From the NCBI RefSeq assembly GCF_000344685.1, contig NW_006920419.1, positions 655,169-719,168 of the forward strand: a DNA stretch of 64,000 bases, read 5' to 3'. This document shows, one piece after another, positions 22,819 through 34,868 of this stretch (position 1 is the stretch's first letter; the number at the start of each line of letters is the position of its first letter). The notes beneath the pieces are model-generated. The model saw only the letters and a list, made by a program, of their open reading frames with translations. It was not told the origin of the DNA and ran no database searches. Position numbers and translations under genes: made by a program. Origin of the DNA: Gloeophyllum trabeum ATCC 11539 (lineage: Eukaryota; Basidiomycota; Agaricomycetes; Gloeophyllales; Gloeophyllaceae).

Positions 22819-24022
22819 CTGGTCCGAGCTGAGGCATACTCACGGGTCGTGCAGCATCTTGGCCTATTTCTATGGACGATTTTGCCTGCACTCGCTGCCA
22901 CGCATCTGCGTTCATACGCTGGACATGAGAGAATGTGTCTTCCTCATAGTGTTGTCCCGGTCCGGCTCGGTCCGGTCATTTCCCAAAATCTCCGCACCTC
23001 TGGACCTCAAAGAAGAGGTCCGGTTCGAACTGCACACCATTACCATATACCAGAGGTTTTTCCTTTGTGCCTTTCGCCTCTCCCAGTCATTAAGGTATGC
23101 ACACCACTGGCTGCCTTCGGCTCCGAGTGTACTGCGAATTTGAAGGCGGTCTTTGTGCTGGTGACTATATGGCCGTTGAATGACATGAACATAGAACTTC
23201 TGACATCGTCCTGGGCGACGCTTATGAGGTTCTCGCCAAACGTGAATAACGTGATGCACCGCGAGCGGGCGTCAACATTGTGCCGTCCCGTGGCATTCGC
23301 ATCGCACCTGTCCACTTGACCCTGCCTATGGAACATCCCTGCGACGCTCACGAATATAGCATGACCTCCAAATGATATATTTTATGGACTCACCGCAGTA
23401 TACGGCTGAAGATTCCTGACGGATAGAGCGCATTTCACATTCAGCTTTCCCTTCCTTAAACTTTGCTGCTGTGGAGAAATGCTTCTTGAAAAGGTGCAGT
23501 TGACAGAGGAGCGAGCGTGTCTTCGTGCTGTCGCCGATGTGGTAGGACATCCTTGATGCCCTGAAGGAGCTGCGCGAAGTCTCATAGGCTCTTCCTTGGC
23601 CACTGGACAGAGACGCGGTTGATTCGGTAACTGAGTTATTGACCAGAGTTATTCCATTGGAAAAGTCCGGAGAAGCGCGGGGTTCCGGCTAGCGAAGACG
23701 TTACAAGTAATATCCAGCACGACCCAGAGACTGAAAGAGCCACACTTGTGAACGCGTTTTCTTCCTCATCACGGTCGGCCTCAATTGCAGGGACATAGCT
23801 GAGCAGGAAATGTGTAAGGCAGACCAAGTCGGCAAACCCGATAGAAGGGTTCCACACTGTAGTATCAATAATGATGGTGAACGTAGAAGTGCCTGTGGAT
23901 TGCGTCTGGCATTCATTGTTGATCACCCAACGAGGCGTAACAGCGGAGGAAAGGCATGCATTCGAGAGCAATGATACAAATCTCATAACGTCGGAGGAAA
24001 CATACGGAGAATCATACAGAAC
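22819..24022. other. Intergenic region GH53 / eS26
   Basis: About 1.2 kb without a recognised gene. Several 60-160-codon frames exist on both strands, but none has a known domain, plausible splice structure or biased composition. It includes the GH53 promoter and the eS26 3' flank. Confidence 0.45.
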
Positions 24023-24684
24023 TCATGCAGCCTTGGCCGCGGCCTTAGCCTCCTCAGCAGCCACCACGGCAGGGTTCACCTTCTTGCCATCCTTCCATCG
24101 GACACGGGGAGGGGGGGCACGGTTACGGCGGCCCTCGCGCGAGCGGACACGGACGACTGTGCGAGCAATGGATGACTGGCTTTTCTGCAGGTTTATGCAA
24201 GATGAACCTACCGTGCGAATGGATGGCGCACGAGACGCAGTATGCGATTTTTAGGTACAACTTGGGGACAACGTATTCTGCACCACGGAGAAAACACAAA
24301 GGTCAGTTTCACATCACCCCTGTGAGGATTACAAGAGAAACGCACCAGGGTAGACGCTCGCGTCGCTGATATCCCGAACGGCGGCACTCTCAACCATGTT
24401 CCTCACGGTGAATCGCTTGATGGCCTTGTCCTTGGGGACGGCTCGCGAGCAGTTGGAGCAGCGCATGAACCCAACGTGACCACGGCCCTTCTTGTTGCGG
24501 CCATTATTTCTTCTCTTTTTGGTCTGCAAATCGTAGTGGTCAGTGTCGTATCATGGAAGGTCATCCGACGCATGAGGCTCCAATCCATCCGAAACCACTT
24601 CGCATCCGGCACATTCCCAGCACTCCGAGCATCCCCAGAGACCACAGGCGACTGCTACAACGAATGTCTATGGAAACTCACCAT
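24023..24684 (-). CDS. RPS26: 40S ribosomal protein eS26
   Basis: Four exons: 24682-24684 (the ATG alone), 24346-24523, 24212-24277 and 24023-24156, giving 126 aa. The family pattern is clear: [17 protein letters not shown], the zinc-ribbon Cys pairs CSNC and [20 protein letters not shown] and PPPRVRW. eS26 binds at the mRNA exit channel of the 40S subunit. The first intron (158 nt, 24524-24681) begins directly after the start codon, a layout common in fungal ribosomal-protein genes. It is about three times longer than most introns here. The C-terminus ends in an Ala/Lys-rich tail typical of fungi. Confidence 0.97.
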
Positions 24685-25259
24685 GTTGGGCTATGTCGAT
24701 AGTCTTCAGGACAATGGGGAAGCCGGCGTTGGCGATACACCAGGCCACTTGTTGTACTACCGGCTATTTCCAGACAGTTTCTCACGAAATCTCCCGGAAT
24801 GGAAGGCCTCGATGTGGCTGAAGTGGCTTGCTTCCAAGCTGACCGACTTGTAACCGTTTATCTACTGGCTATATGGGTCATGGGTAACCATCTTTTTCAC
24901 TTGCTCTACTCATATCCCACCTCCCACCCTCGCTCCTCCCGCAGTTAGGTCTGTCGTTTCCAGTCAAGTTTCCCATAATGTTTCCGAAAACGGAAATGTA
25001 TGAGAACCCTCCCAGTCCTCTGTCTGGCGAGCGCTTTTGTTCTCGCTTTGAGCCACATCCGTCCCCTTCATTGTTTCGTCGCTGTGCTTGGAGACTATAA
25101 ATGTACGAGACTCCGACGGTGCCCTGGTCCTTTGGAATAGCTTCTGCAAAGCCGCAGCATCTTCTGAGCCTGGTGCTCTTTACCTTTCGTCGGACGGTTC
25201 GCATTTAGAAAGCGTATAACAGGTTTTGTTTCGTGTGTCCACTGCATACCATTACCATT
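24685..25259. promoter_or_regulatory. Divergent intergenic region eS26 / CBM19-like gene
   Basis: These 575 bp separate two divergent start codons and so contain both promoters. A TATA-like element could not be assigned with confidence. No further gene is supported. Confidence 0.4.
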
Positions 25260-26030
25260 ATGCTTGCGATTACTGCAATTGTCTATGGCTTTGTGTCTCT
25301 GGCTTGCACTGTGGTATCGGCCGCGCCGACTTCAAGCCTCGATGCTGCCACCATCCAGCGGAATGTCCAAGAGGCTCAGCGTTTGAATGATGAGTTCCGG
25401 ACCCTCACTCTTCTCGATGCGTGCACTAGTATGTGTCTGATCATGAATACTCACCTGTGCTGATTCTGAAATACCAGGTGGCCAAGTCGCGTGTATTTCT
25501 GGTGCGCTAGCTGAGTGTGCGGTGAACGGTGCATGGGCCACCGAGGCATGCCCGCGCTCGCAGCGATGTTTCGCTCTACCGTCTGTAAGGGATAATGGAA
25601 CGGTACGTTGTACTTCACCAAGACTCTGTCTTTCCTTGTCTGATCTTCTCGCCAGTTCGTGACTTGCACAAGCGTAAAGAACGCCCAGTCAATACTCAAT
25701 TCGACGCTCGCTCAAGACATCCTAAATGGTACAGACACTTCCTCGAGGGCGGGGAGCTCCAACGCCGGGACCGTCGTAATACGAACGATCACATTGATTC
25801 CAGGTTCACCCACCACGCTGGCTCGCGAAACGCAAACCATCGCTCCAAGTGACGCCGCGGCGCTGTTATCGAGCTTAACTGCGGGAGGGAGCGCTGTGAC
25901 GACTATCATTCACGAACACACGTCGTCGGCACCGTCGTCGGGGACGAGACTCGCTGGGGACGACAGTGGCGCTTCCAGTAGCGGAATCACCATCACTCTC
26001 ACGCCTCGACCTAACGCAACCGCCTTGTAG
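25260..26030 (+). CDS. Small secreted CBM19-like (chitin-binding type) protein
   Basis: Three exons (25260-25428, 25478-25602, 25656-26030) encode 222 aa. A signal peptide (MLAITAIVYGFVSLACTVVS) is followed by a Cys-patterned domain: DACTSGGQVACISGALAEC, GAWATEACP, RCFALPSVRDNGTFVTC. This matches the CBM19-like modules that recur in basidiomycete secreted proteins. The module binds chitin in characterised ascomycete chitinases. The last 110 residues are Ser/Thr/Gly-rich and probably O-glycosylated. No catalytic domain is present, so a cell-wall-associated or secreted role is inferred. No convincing GPI signal ends the protein, because the hydrophobic tail is lacking. Confidence 0.85.
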
Positions 26031-26375
26031 TGCTGGTCTCTCGGGCCCGCCCCAATTTTATGCCACCTTCTCTCAGTCGGTAATTATGATGTACAAACGT
26101 CGGATTGTAGCACTAGTAATTACCACTCTGTATCTTTAATTCCTTCGGGTTATACTAGGTACATTTACGAGCTGCGTGAACCTTGCGGCGGAATCAAGAC
26201 AGCTGCATGTCTGATAAATAGATGGAGATGGATTGTCATCAAATACACTACAGGTACCCTACCAGTTATACGATCACGAGAGACCGGCCTACGATAACAG
26301 TTACAGAGCAAAAGAAATAGTCATCAACACTACGCCGACACCACAAAAGCAGGCTGGAGTAACGAAATCGCCCTT
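26031..26375. other. Convergent spacer
   Basis: 345 bp between the stop codons of the CBM19-like gene (+) and the PARP-zinc-finger gene (-). AT-rich, no gene recognised; it presumably holds both 3' untranslated regions. Confidence 0.45.
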
Positions 26376-27813
26376 TTACTCCTCATCATCGTCATCCTCT
26401 ACGACAACCTTACTTTTCTTAGCCCGCGACTTGGTTGATGCGGGCTTCGCCTTCGACGCGGGCTTAGACCCACTGGCCTTGGTCGTGCGCTGACCAGAGA
26501 CCATCGGTCAACAACTCCTTGCAAATATTACTTTGGATAAGGACTCACGGCCTTCTTCTTGTTTCCTTCGCTTTCGTCCTCTCCCTGCTCATCCGCGGTC
26601 TCGTCCGCTTGTTTCTTGCTGCGGGACTTAGCAGGCGCTTTCTTAGCGGCAGGCGCAGCGCGTTTCCGCTTCTTCGTCTTTTCCTCTTCCTCTTCTGCTT
26701 CCTTATCCTCAAGATCAGAGGGCACATCATCCATGGCTTTGGTGAAGTCCTCCACGTCCGAAGCAGGTGGAGATGCCTCCTGCAAATAGATAGTCGAGAT
26801 CAACGTCCAGCACAGCTAGACAAGAAACGAGACACGGAGATAAACGGACCTTCTTTTTCCTAGAGGCCCGAGGCTTCTTTGCTGTTGCGGCAGCCTCTGT
26901 CTTCCTGGTAGTAGGCGCTCGTTTCCTCTTGGGTTTCTCCTCCTCAGTCCCTTCTTCCGCCGTCGCACCCTCATCTGTCTCCGGCTCAGCCTTCTGCAGG
27001 CAGTGTCAGTAGTTGAACTGAAGGAAGATACAAATATAGAGACACACCTTCGGAGCAGCCTTTCTCGCCCGCGAAGCTTTCGGCTTCTCCTCCGCCGCAG
27101 TCTCGCCCTCGTCCTTCTTCTTCCTCCCCCGCTTGGGCTTAGAGTCTGCCTCATCACCATCCTCTCCCTTAGCTTCTTCCTTCTTCTTCCGCCCGCGCTT
27201 GGCTGCCGGCTTCTTCTCCTCTTCCTCTTCATCATCCTCACCGGCTGGTTTCCTGGCGGTCTCGGGGATATCGTCATCACGGACTTTGCCTGTTTCGTAG
27301 GCCTCACGGACGCGCTCTTGATCCTCCTCTTTCAGGTCTTCAAACCCGTCGAGATCGTCCGCGGACTCGAATTGGTTTTTGATATTGGCTAATATTTTGG
27401 GTGTGACGCATCCCCAGTGACGCCAGGCACTGTGTGGACAGCGTACACCATGGACCAAAGATGGAACAGTAATGTCGATAAGAATTATTGAGATCAGGGA
27501 AGACAATATGTGACGCACAAGGAGGTATTTCCTCTGAAATCGACAACTGTCCCGAACCGCAAGCTGCCCTTCGCGATCGTGGAGCCTACGCGTTTCCCAC
27601 AGCTCAGTGATCGACCCTCTGGTCGATAGATGTAAGTACAACACACCGCTGCATGGTTTGGGACCTGAGGGAAGTGGAACATGATGTTAGTACGTGTAGC
27701 CACAGACGCGCGGTTTGAACAAGCCACACTGTCGCACCTTTGCACTTCGCTCTGTTTGAGCCGGCATACTCCAATCTATAGCCCGTTTTCTTGTTTCCCT
27801 CGGTATCTGACAT
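26376..27813 (-). CDS. PARP-type zinc-finger protein with highly charged tail
   Basis: Seven exons, 27738-27813, 27647-27664 (18 nt), 27519-27585, 27048-27429, 26850-26993, 26549-26779 and 26376-26489, give 343 aa with all frames closed. The N-terminal ~90 residues form a PARP-like zinc finger (CCHC): KCKGPKPCSG, GTVVDFRGNTSF and AWRHWGC. In PARP1 and DNA ligase III this fold recognises DNA breaks. The rest is Lys/Glu/Asp-rich with KRGRKKK-type nuclear localisation or AT-hook-like motifs, ending in EDDDDEE. No catalytic PARP or ligase domain follows, so it is probably a nuclear DNA- or chromatin-binding protein. The function is not established. One donor (GTCCGT at 26849) is weak. Confidence 0.88.
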
Positions 27814-28871
27814 GTCTTTCGTTGGAGTCAAACAAGTTTACGGAGTAGTAGGCGAGGTAGAGGGACAGTGACAAGAACAAGGAAGGGGAATTGTGGGCGC
27901 GTGTTTAAGTTCGCGACGCGTTGCGGACTTAGAATAGCGCTAAAATTCCAAGTCCGCTTAGGTCCTGATTGTGGCCCATCGATAAATGCTCTCCATATAA
28001 ACCATCTAGCAGGTGCATATTAGCCGGACCATTTCTAGACACGTGCCAGCACTAGTACCAAGATACAACATGGCTTTTGTTGCTTATGGTTGGAACAGGG
28101 ATTTACAGTAGATGTTTTATTCGTAGTATTTCGTACCCGTGCCCAACGACTCCAACTTGAGCCAATTTGACAAGGTTAAGGTTTGTCCTCCGGAGAATCA
28201 TCTACCTTGGCATGAACTGAGTATACTTCGTACGCCCATGGCCAAGTATTACATAGGAGGACATGCAATATAGTCTGTGACCCAAGGGCCGATGCTTCAG
28301 AGAATGCACTTTGTCTCGTCCGGGGCGGGAAACCTCAGGCTAAGTATCTGAGAGTATAAATACCTGCTGCAGCTGGCTCCGTCAATATCACGGTTGAGTC
28401 AAAGGTCAACCTTAGGGTTGGGCTTCAATGTCCGTATGCGTCTTTACGGTGGATTAATCAGTTGTTACCGCGTTTTCATTATAGTTCCTCGAGTCCGAAT
28501 ATTCCCAGAACTTTAATTATATTGGATATTTTCTGCTCACGATCTATGACAGGGATCTGTAACGCGGTTACGCAGTTCTATACCCTTACATTCTACCAGG
28601 AACATTGAGATCATAATCCATTGCAAATCGTAGCAATATACTATGCATATGTCATACATGTATTCGCGTTCCAGTTCGCCGGCGGCCCCATGAACAATTC
28701 CCCTTTCTCTTTCTAAGACGCCGAATTACTATCGTGGGGCTTCTACTAGGATTTAAAGGGATCTGTCGTTTCGTCCGTGATACATATCCGCTTCCACTGG
28801 AGCGCATAACTCTATCTTTCGAGCGCTCAGGCCGTCCTGCCTCGAGTAACCACATCAAAGCGCCTCCAATC
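27814..28871. other. Intergenic region PARP-zinc-finger / MFS permease
   Basis: About 1.06 kb with no recognised gene. It should contain the promoter of the PARP-zinc-finger gene next to 27814 and the 3' flank of the permease gene at 28872. TATAAATA-like sequences occur near 28356. No repeat or RNA was identified. Confidence 0.45.
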
Positions 28872-31497
28872 TTAATGGGCAAACCTGAAATCGAGTCTGC
28901 GGTTTCCGACATCCGTCGTAGTCGCAAGATAGTGTGCTTTCTCCTGTAAGACAAGAAAGAAAATATTAGTACGGCGACGACAATGCCGGCAGGTCATGTA
29001 CGGACCTCAGAAGTCATTTTATTCCAGATGCGGTCTCTACTCCTGTTCCTCCACAGATAGTACAGCTTGGTGCCTGGGTACAGAAGTCCGAGATTGATTG
29101 CGGATATAATTATGAGAGTCCGATTGCCTCTGCGATCTGATGTCCACCGGACATGTTAGTCCTTAGATGGCAACACAGTTTGTAGTCAAGACCGACATTG
29201 TGGTGCATCATCTGCTTGATAGATATATGAATAGATGACTGCAGACGCTTGGACACACCTGTCAACCCAACAAGGATTAGTATACGCGATCTGCCAACGG
29301 TCTGGTACGACATACATATTATACAAGGATGCGTTGACCGTGCGGCTCGCCACCGCACCTGCATTACGCGAGCACCAGGCGACCTGAATCGGATGTGTAT
29401 AACTATTCCGCCGTGTCGGTCAATCTGAGCGATTAAACGAGAGCGATGTGTTACATACGGGTATGAGAGCAGCACAGTCGCAATGGCCTGAAAGATTCGA
29501 ATATTCATCAGGTCACGTAGGGAACGTAGTCGTTGGGACATACGAAATAGACCCATGGGTTTGGGTTGTCGGGGAGGCAATATAAGGCGACCAGGCACGG
29601 CAATGCCCAGACATCCTCCATCATTGCAACAATGGAGCGGTCATTGACAATCTCGGATGCCAGCGTAATGGCAAACATAGTGATTATGCCGAGGACCTGC
29701 GATGGAATCGTCAACAGGTTGGTCGTGAAAGTGTTGAATCTACAACACTCAAATTGAGCATGCAATATAATGGCTGCATGAAGAACAACTCACCCAATGT
29801 GGCGCAAAGACAGAGTCAAATAGGTCCCGGGCGGTCCAATCGGAATGCCGAACATGACTCCGCTGAAGGATGTAAGTGTTAGTCGGACATATGGGGAAAA
29901 TGAAATCTCCTACGAACAGAATATACAGCGGCCACAAATCATAATCGCAGGCAGCTTTCCAAAGGCGTTTCAGGGTGAGACCTTCTCGATTATGCATGTC
30001 ACCCTAACAAACACTGAGCACATCTTTGATAGTATTATCATGAGTACGAACCTTGGTTGGGTCATCACGCAAGACTCGGGTAACACAGATCGTCTCCTCG
30101 CGTTCGTTGAACCATCCATTGGGACGGTACCACGTCTTAGTCTGCGTGGGAGACGGAGGCATCATGAAGAACGTCAGGACACCGATGATCAAAGTAATCA
30201 GCCCTCTATCGTTCCACTTCTGCGTTAGACTACATGTAACAGGCGGCCATCCGGATGACTCACTCTATGAGGAATAACCATCTAGGGTGTGAACATCAGC
30301 AAGGGGTCAACAGAAGCAATGATTGATCTTACCTCCAGCCGGCCTTCCCAAGTATTCCGCGCATATGCAACACGCCGAAAGCGATGAAACTAGATATAAT
30401 CGCGCAAGCATTGGACGACATCCAGAACAATGCGAGCCTAATAGGCAGTTCCGTCTTCGTGTAGAAGTCTAGAAAGACGCGAATGTGAGCGAAGTTCTTG
30501 ATATACAGAGTACACTTGACATACACGACATATACAATATCAGGTCGGGTATGAAACTTGCCAGAAGGGGTTAGTACGGCATCATACTTCCATGTAAAGG
30601 GATCGCTCACCCTCCTTGAAGAACTCCAAGAAGAGCACGCGTTACCAGGAAGCTTGTCCTGCCCGTCAGCCAAAATTGACACATAGTCACGACGCCTAGG
30701 AAAGGTACTTAGGTATATGTATACGTGAATCGAATTGTAGCTTACTCCACAGAGTCATTTGCATTGGTATCCAGCGGTCTGGGCCGAGCTATGGCAAAAG
30801 GTCAAAGTAACCCGCACAGGAAGAGCTCAGCTGCTTACACGTTTGGATATCAGTTGCGAAGGTAGTTCCGCGCAGAGGAAGGAGAGACGGAACACGGAAT
30901 TCCCCAAATTAAAGTCTACACAAGTCAGGTTTTGCTTCGGGGATTTCAAGCGTGAGACATACCGTTCGTAGTCAAGCCTAGGTCGGGGAGGAAGTTGTCC
31001 GAGTTGGCCTGATTTATATTGGACCGATCCAGATTCAAGGCTGAGAAGCTGATGGCTGCCCAAAGCATCACTCTCCAGTCAATCTTACGAACGAGAGCCT
31101 TATGATAAACGTGTTAGTGCAGTTTCCGTTGAATCACTGTCCGCGCCGGTCGCACCTGCTCTTCTCTGTACGTCCATCTCGCTTTGATATCAAGTCTATG
31201 AATATTCTCGTACTCAGGCTTGGGCCAATAGTGCTTGCACAGGATTGGGTCGTCAAATACGGAACGCTTCGTCGCAACGGCATCCAAATCTTGCCCCTTC
31301 CTTCGGCGTAGCCAGTCGATCCATCTGAACTGCGCGTCTTCTGGTTCCACCAAGTCGTCGACCACGCTCTTTTCATCTGACACCAGGGATACAGACTTCC
31401 GAATGGATGCTGTCGAGTATATCGGAGATTTGTCGAGATCCTCAGATACCGTAACAGACTGAGGTCGCGAGTCGTCCGCAAGATGAAAGGTCGTCAT
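28872..31497 (-). CDS. MFS permease of the Dal5/allantoate (ACS) family
   Basis: About 17 exons encode some 575-580 aa. The first exon (31156-31497) gives a ~114-residue cytosolic N-terminus. The membrane part shows the anion:cation-symporter pattern: [61 protein letters not shown] and [12 protein letters not shown]. It continues with [14 protein letters not shown] and YLWRNR. The protein ends [13 protein letters not shown], a typical ending of fungal members. Such permeases import small organ(ic) acids or nitrogen compounds such as allantoate, nicotinate or pantothenate; the substrate cannot be told here. One junction near 29856-29930 is awkward: the in-frame GT donor removes about four conserved residues. 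The others close well. Confidence 0.9.
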
Positions 31498-32061
31498 TGC
31501 ATGCAGCGTAGAGGAGGTCCGAAAAGCCCGTAACCCGAATGTATCGTCCGGTAACCTGTCGTATTTAACAAATGAGCATATCAAGGCACAGGAGCCGATA
31601 CGCATGCAGAGCGGATATGCATGAGCACACCATAGTACCCCAGGTTTGCGCTTGTAGACCACGGTCCGCCTTCAGTCTTCCTTCCCTTTGATCTAACCGA
31701 CAGCTATCGCTGTTATCATAGGCCAAAGAAGGCAATCAGCATTGCGTCCGGGAAGCAGTGAATGGCGCAATTAGTTGTATGCAAAAAGACCATTCTTCGC
31801 AATAGCGTAACTCTGCACGGTCATTGGGCAACGAGGGACCATACAAGAATGATCTTCATGACAGGCACGAAGAATAGCCGGACTAGAAATCGGATACATA
31901 AAGGTCCGCGGCAATTCAGTGAGATATTTACTGAAGTGAACAGTAGCGTCGGATGAGCAAATGCTATAGCCTAATCAGCGAGCTCCTACCGGACGTGCAT
32001 TGTGCTCATATCCACAAGGTATGACATGAGCGTGCCATGGGCCACAGACCGCCAAATGTAT
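31498..32061. other. Intergenic region permease / VEFS-box gene
   Basis: 564 bp without a recognised gene. It contains the permease promoter and the 3' end of the leftward VEFS-box gene. Confidence 0.45.
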
Positions 32062-34868
32062 TTAGACCACACCAGCTAATTTCTCATAATGCTTCAAAAC
32101 CCTTGCAACTTGCGCACCGTCTAGGAACCTGTTCACAACAAACATCTGTTTTTCCGTCAATGTAGGTTCTCAACAGACTCATCGCGACACGATCCGCATA
32201 CCAGAAGCCAGACGCGCAGTGCGGACCACCCAGCAGCAAGCTTGATCATTTCCCAATACTCGTCCACGAAGGCAATCGTGCCTCGGTAGTAATCGCGAAC
32301 GAATTTGTTCCTAGATCGGAATCGACGGGATATGGTTTATAAAAAATGGCGATCCGTCTTGATCTGTGTGCGTACCTGTTCAGGAGTATCCACCGACCCC
32401 ACAACGCCATCATGACCTTATCCTCGTCGCGAACATCATCTAGTTCGAATATTTCTTCTTCCTTGTCGATCACAAACCAACTCATAATGCCGAACGGCTC
32501 CATCGGGAGGGTGTTGAGCAGGTCGTACAACCGCGGGCCACCAGGTCTGCAAGAAAATTGAATGTTTCCGTGAGGAAGGTAAGGAGGCTGCGCTGTAGGG
32601 CCCAGATTGGCCGATGCCACGGACTGAGTTTGAGAGGATGCAGTATGTGAGCGAGAAGCTTGGTACTTGGGCCGCAGCTTCATCTTCAGGTGCGATGGAG
32701 GCGGCTCCGAGGACGGCTCCGAGGAGATACCTTCACTCTTGTCAGGCACGGAGGACAAGGAAGGGGACAGCGGAAGGACAGGCTTCTCCTCCGCTTCCGT
32801 GTCAGAAGGCAGCCAAGAAGCAGAATCGCTGCTAAAGTACTTCAGTTCGATTGCGACAAGGTCAGAATACCGAACTGTACCTGGAAATGTCATTGCCATC
32901 CAGGCGAGGAACGGACAACGTGAGCTATGGGAGGGAGTTAGAGAGGGAGGGGGTTGGAAGTTGGAAAGTCGTCCTCACCTGATTCCTATCCGGAGATAAC
33001 TCCCATCCAATTTCTACCTCAGAGTGATCCCACTCTAGATGTTTCTTCAGCATGTACAGGGCACTGAACTTGCCATGTAAATTGCACAATGGGCATTCGT
33101 ACCCTCGCATAGCGACCTTGTATTCCTCGTGTGAGCGACCAGCCACATGTCCGGTCGCTTCAGCCTCAGGAGCATTGTGCTGGAGTCGATAGACCACTTC
33201 GATAGTAATGTCTGCCTGAATGTTCTTTCCAGCGTCCTCAGGAAGCCCAACGCCACGCTGTCTACACCGAGCCTCGAACGCGCGGCGTAGGTTACGCCGG
33301 AGGAAAGGCAGCCTGCTGAGTTTCTGCAGACGTCCTGAAGAAAGCGAAAGAGCATCCAGTGCTTCTAGCAACGAGTCGGGATAATCAGCAGCTTCAGCGT
33401 CCGGAGACGATCTACAAATGTCACGATCAACAAAAAGTGGGGAGCGCGGTTGGTAACTGAGTGCATCGGCTGCTCCCAACGCAGTCTCCACCCGAGGGGT
33501 TATGCTTCTCGAGCGTACCCTAGGGACTCCATAACTATCAGGAGTCTTCACAGACCTGCCCTTCGTAGCGAACACAGTTCGGACGATTGGTCTACCTTTG
33601 TTCCCGTCCGAGCCGTCCTCTGATCCCGAGGATCCCTCTTCCGATTCGTGTATATCGACCGCAGTTCGCTTCTTTGCTGCTTTGACACCCGTTCGCAGTT
33701 CAGACACGAGCTTCCGCGCTGCTTTGACGGGCATCCCCTGCGGAACGGCCATGTCGTCGTCTTCCTCATCATCTGCTATGACCACTCGCGTTCTTGACGG
33801 TTGATCAACACGAGCGGCTATAACTTCGTTTCGCCCATCGGTACGGCCACGCCCAGCCGGTCCTGCATAGCGAGTTGTTATTCTCGACGGAGTAAGATCC
33901 CAGGTACTGTCATCAGCAGGTTGCTTGGCTCGATGGAGACCGGCTTGTCGGTCTTCCAAAAGCACCTTGAATGCAGTTCGAGGGCCGCTCTTGGAATACT
34001 GATTGTGACCAAGCTGCGGGCCAAGATGAACAAAGTTGGGACGATCAGAGAAGACGCCTTGACCAGTCACAGCCATCTTCCGAGCTATAGGTAATATCAC
34101 AGTGATGTCACGAGAGATATCCGCAGTGACGTACGAGCACTGTTGATTAAGTGTGTGGACGGGGCAGGGCCTGGAAGCGACACTGTTGACATTATAGGCG
34201 CCGATGTATGTTTCTTCGCAGCTTTAAACGGATGGCGAGGTAGTAGTGGTCCCTGTGGCGCTGGGACACCCGTTATCCCGAAAGTCTTTGCTACATTCTT
34301 CGAGTAAACACTGGCAGCGGCAGGAGGCCTGACAGGGTGAGTATCTCGTGCAGATCTAACCTGCATCTGTGGCGCATTTCTAGAGATGCTGCCAAACTGG
34401 GGCTTCGCCATGTCAGGCCGTTTGACCATTAACCGGGAACCTTGATCTGAGCTATCAGGCAAGCGTGCCTCTGAGGAAATGGCACCCGATTTTCTGCCCA
34501 CTTTGGTGGCAAATCCATGGGAGGGCAAAGCAGTCATGCGCACTTGTGCTTCTCCCTGTCCTTGTGAAGCTACAACGACTGTGGGCGGTGAGAAACAGCT
34601 TTCACGAAGTTACGCAATTCCGAATGACAAACCAACCTTCATGTGAACGACGATTAATTGTTACGCTACCACTTGGACTGTTCCCATCCCCTGCTTGGCG
34701 TGTAGCCGGTTCGTTGGGCATTGCTTGTGGGTTTCTTGCAGCAGGCAAGTGGCCTGCATTGGGCCTGCATTGATAACAGGATGCACAGATGCCGAGGCGT
34801 AGCGGCAAACGCCGGCGGTCATAAGCTTTTGGCCTTCTGCAGCTTCTGGTTACCTTACTTTCAATCAT
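32062..34868 (-). CDS. VEFS-box Polycomb protein, Su(z)12-like PRC2 subunit candidate
   Basis: Seven exons, 34637-34868, 34135-34578, 32979-34084, 32881-32924, 32376-32831, 32202-32310 and 32062-32145, close in frame to about 824 aa. The N-terminal half is disordered and basic, with acidic patches (ADDEEDDD). A C2H2-type finger follows: ECPLCNLHGKF, then HLEWDH. The C-terminal region matches the VEFS box: ELDDVRDEDKVMMALWGRW, NKFVRDYYRG and WSALRVWLLV. In Su(z)12/EMF2 this pair of domains assembles PRC2 with EZH2 and EED, the complex that trimethylates histone H3 Lys27. Similarity was judged by eye. The first exon is the least certain part; the second could hold the start. The short last exon follows the expected VEFS end. 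Confidence 0.78.

Noticed and set aside
22950..23060. tRNA-like T-loop (GGTTCGAAC)
   Set aside because: No matching stems or acceptor arm could be drawn on either strand.
24524..24681. snoRNA in the long eS26 intron
   Set aside because: No convincing C box (TGATGA) with a matching D box was seen.
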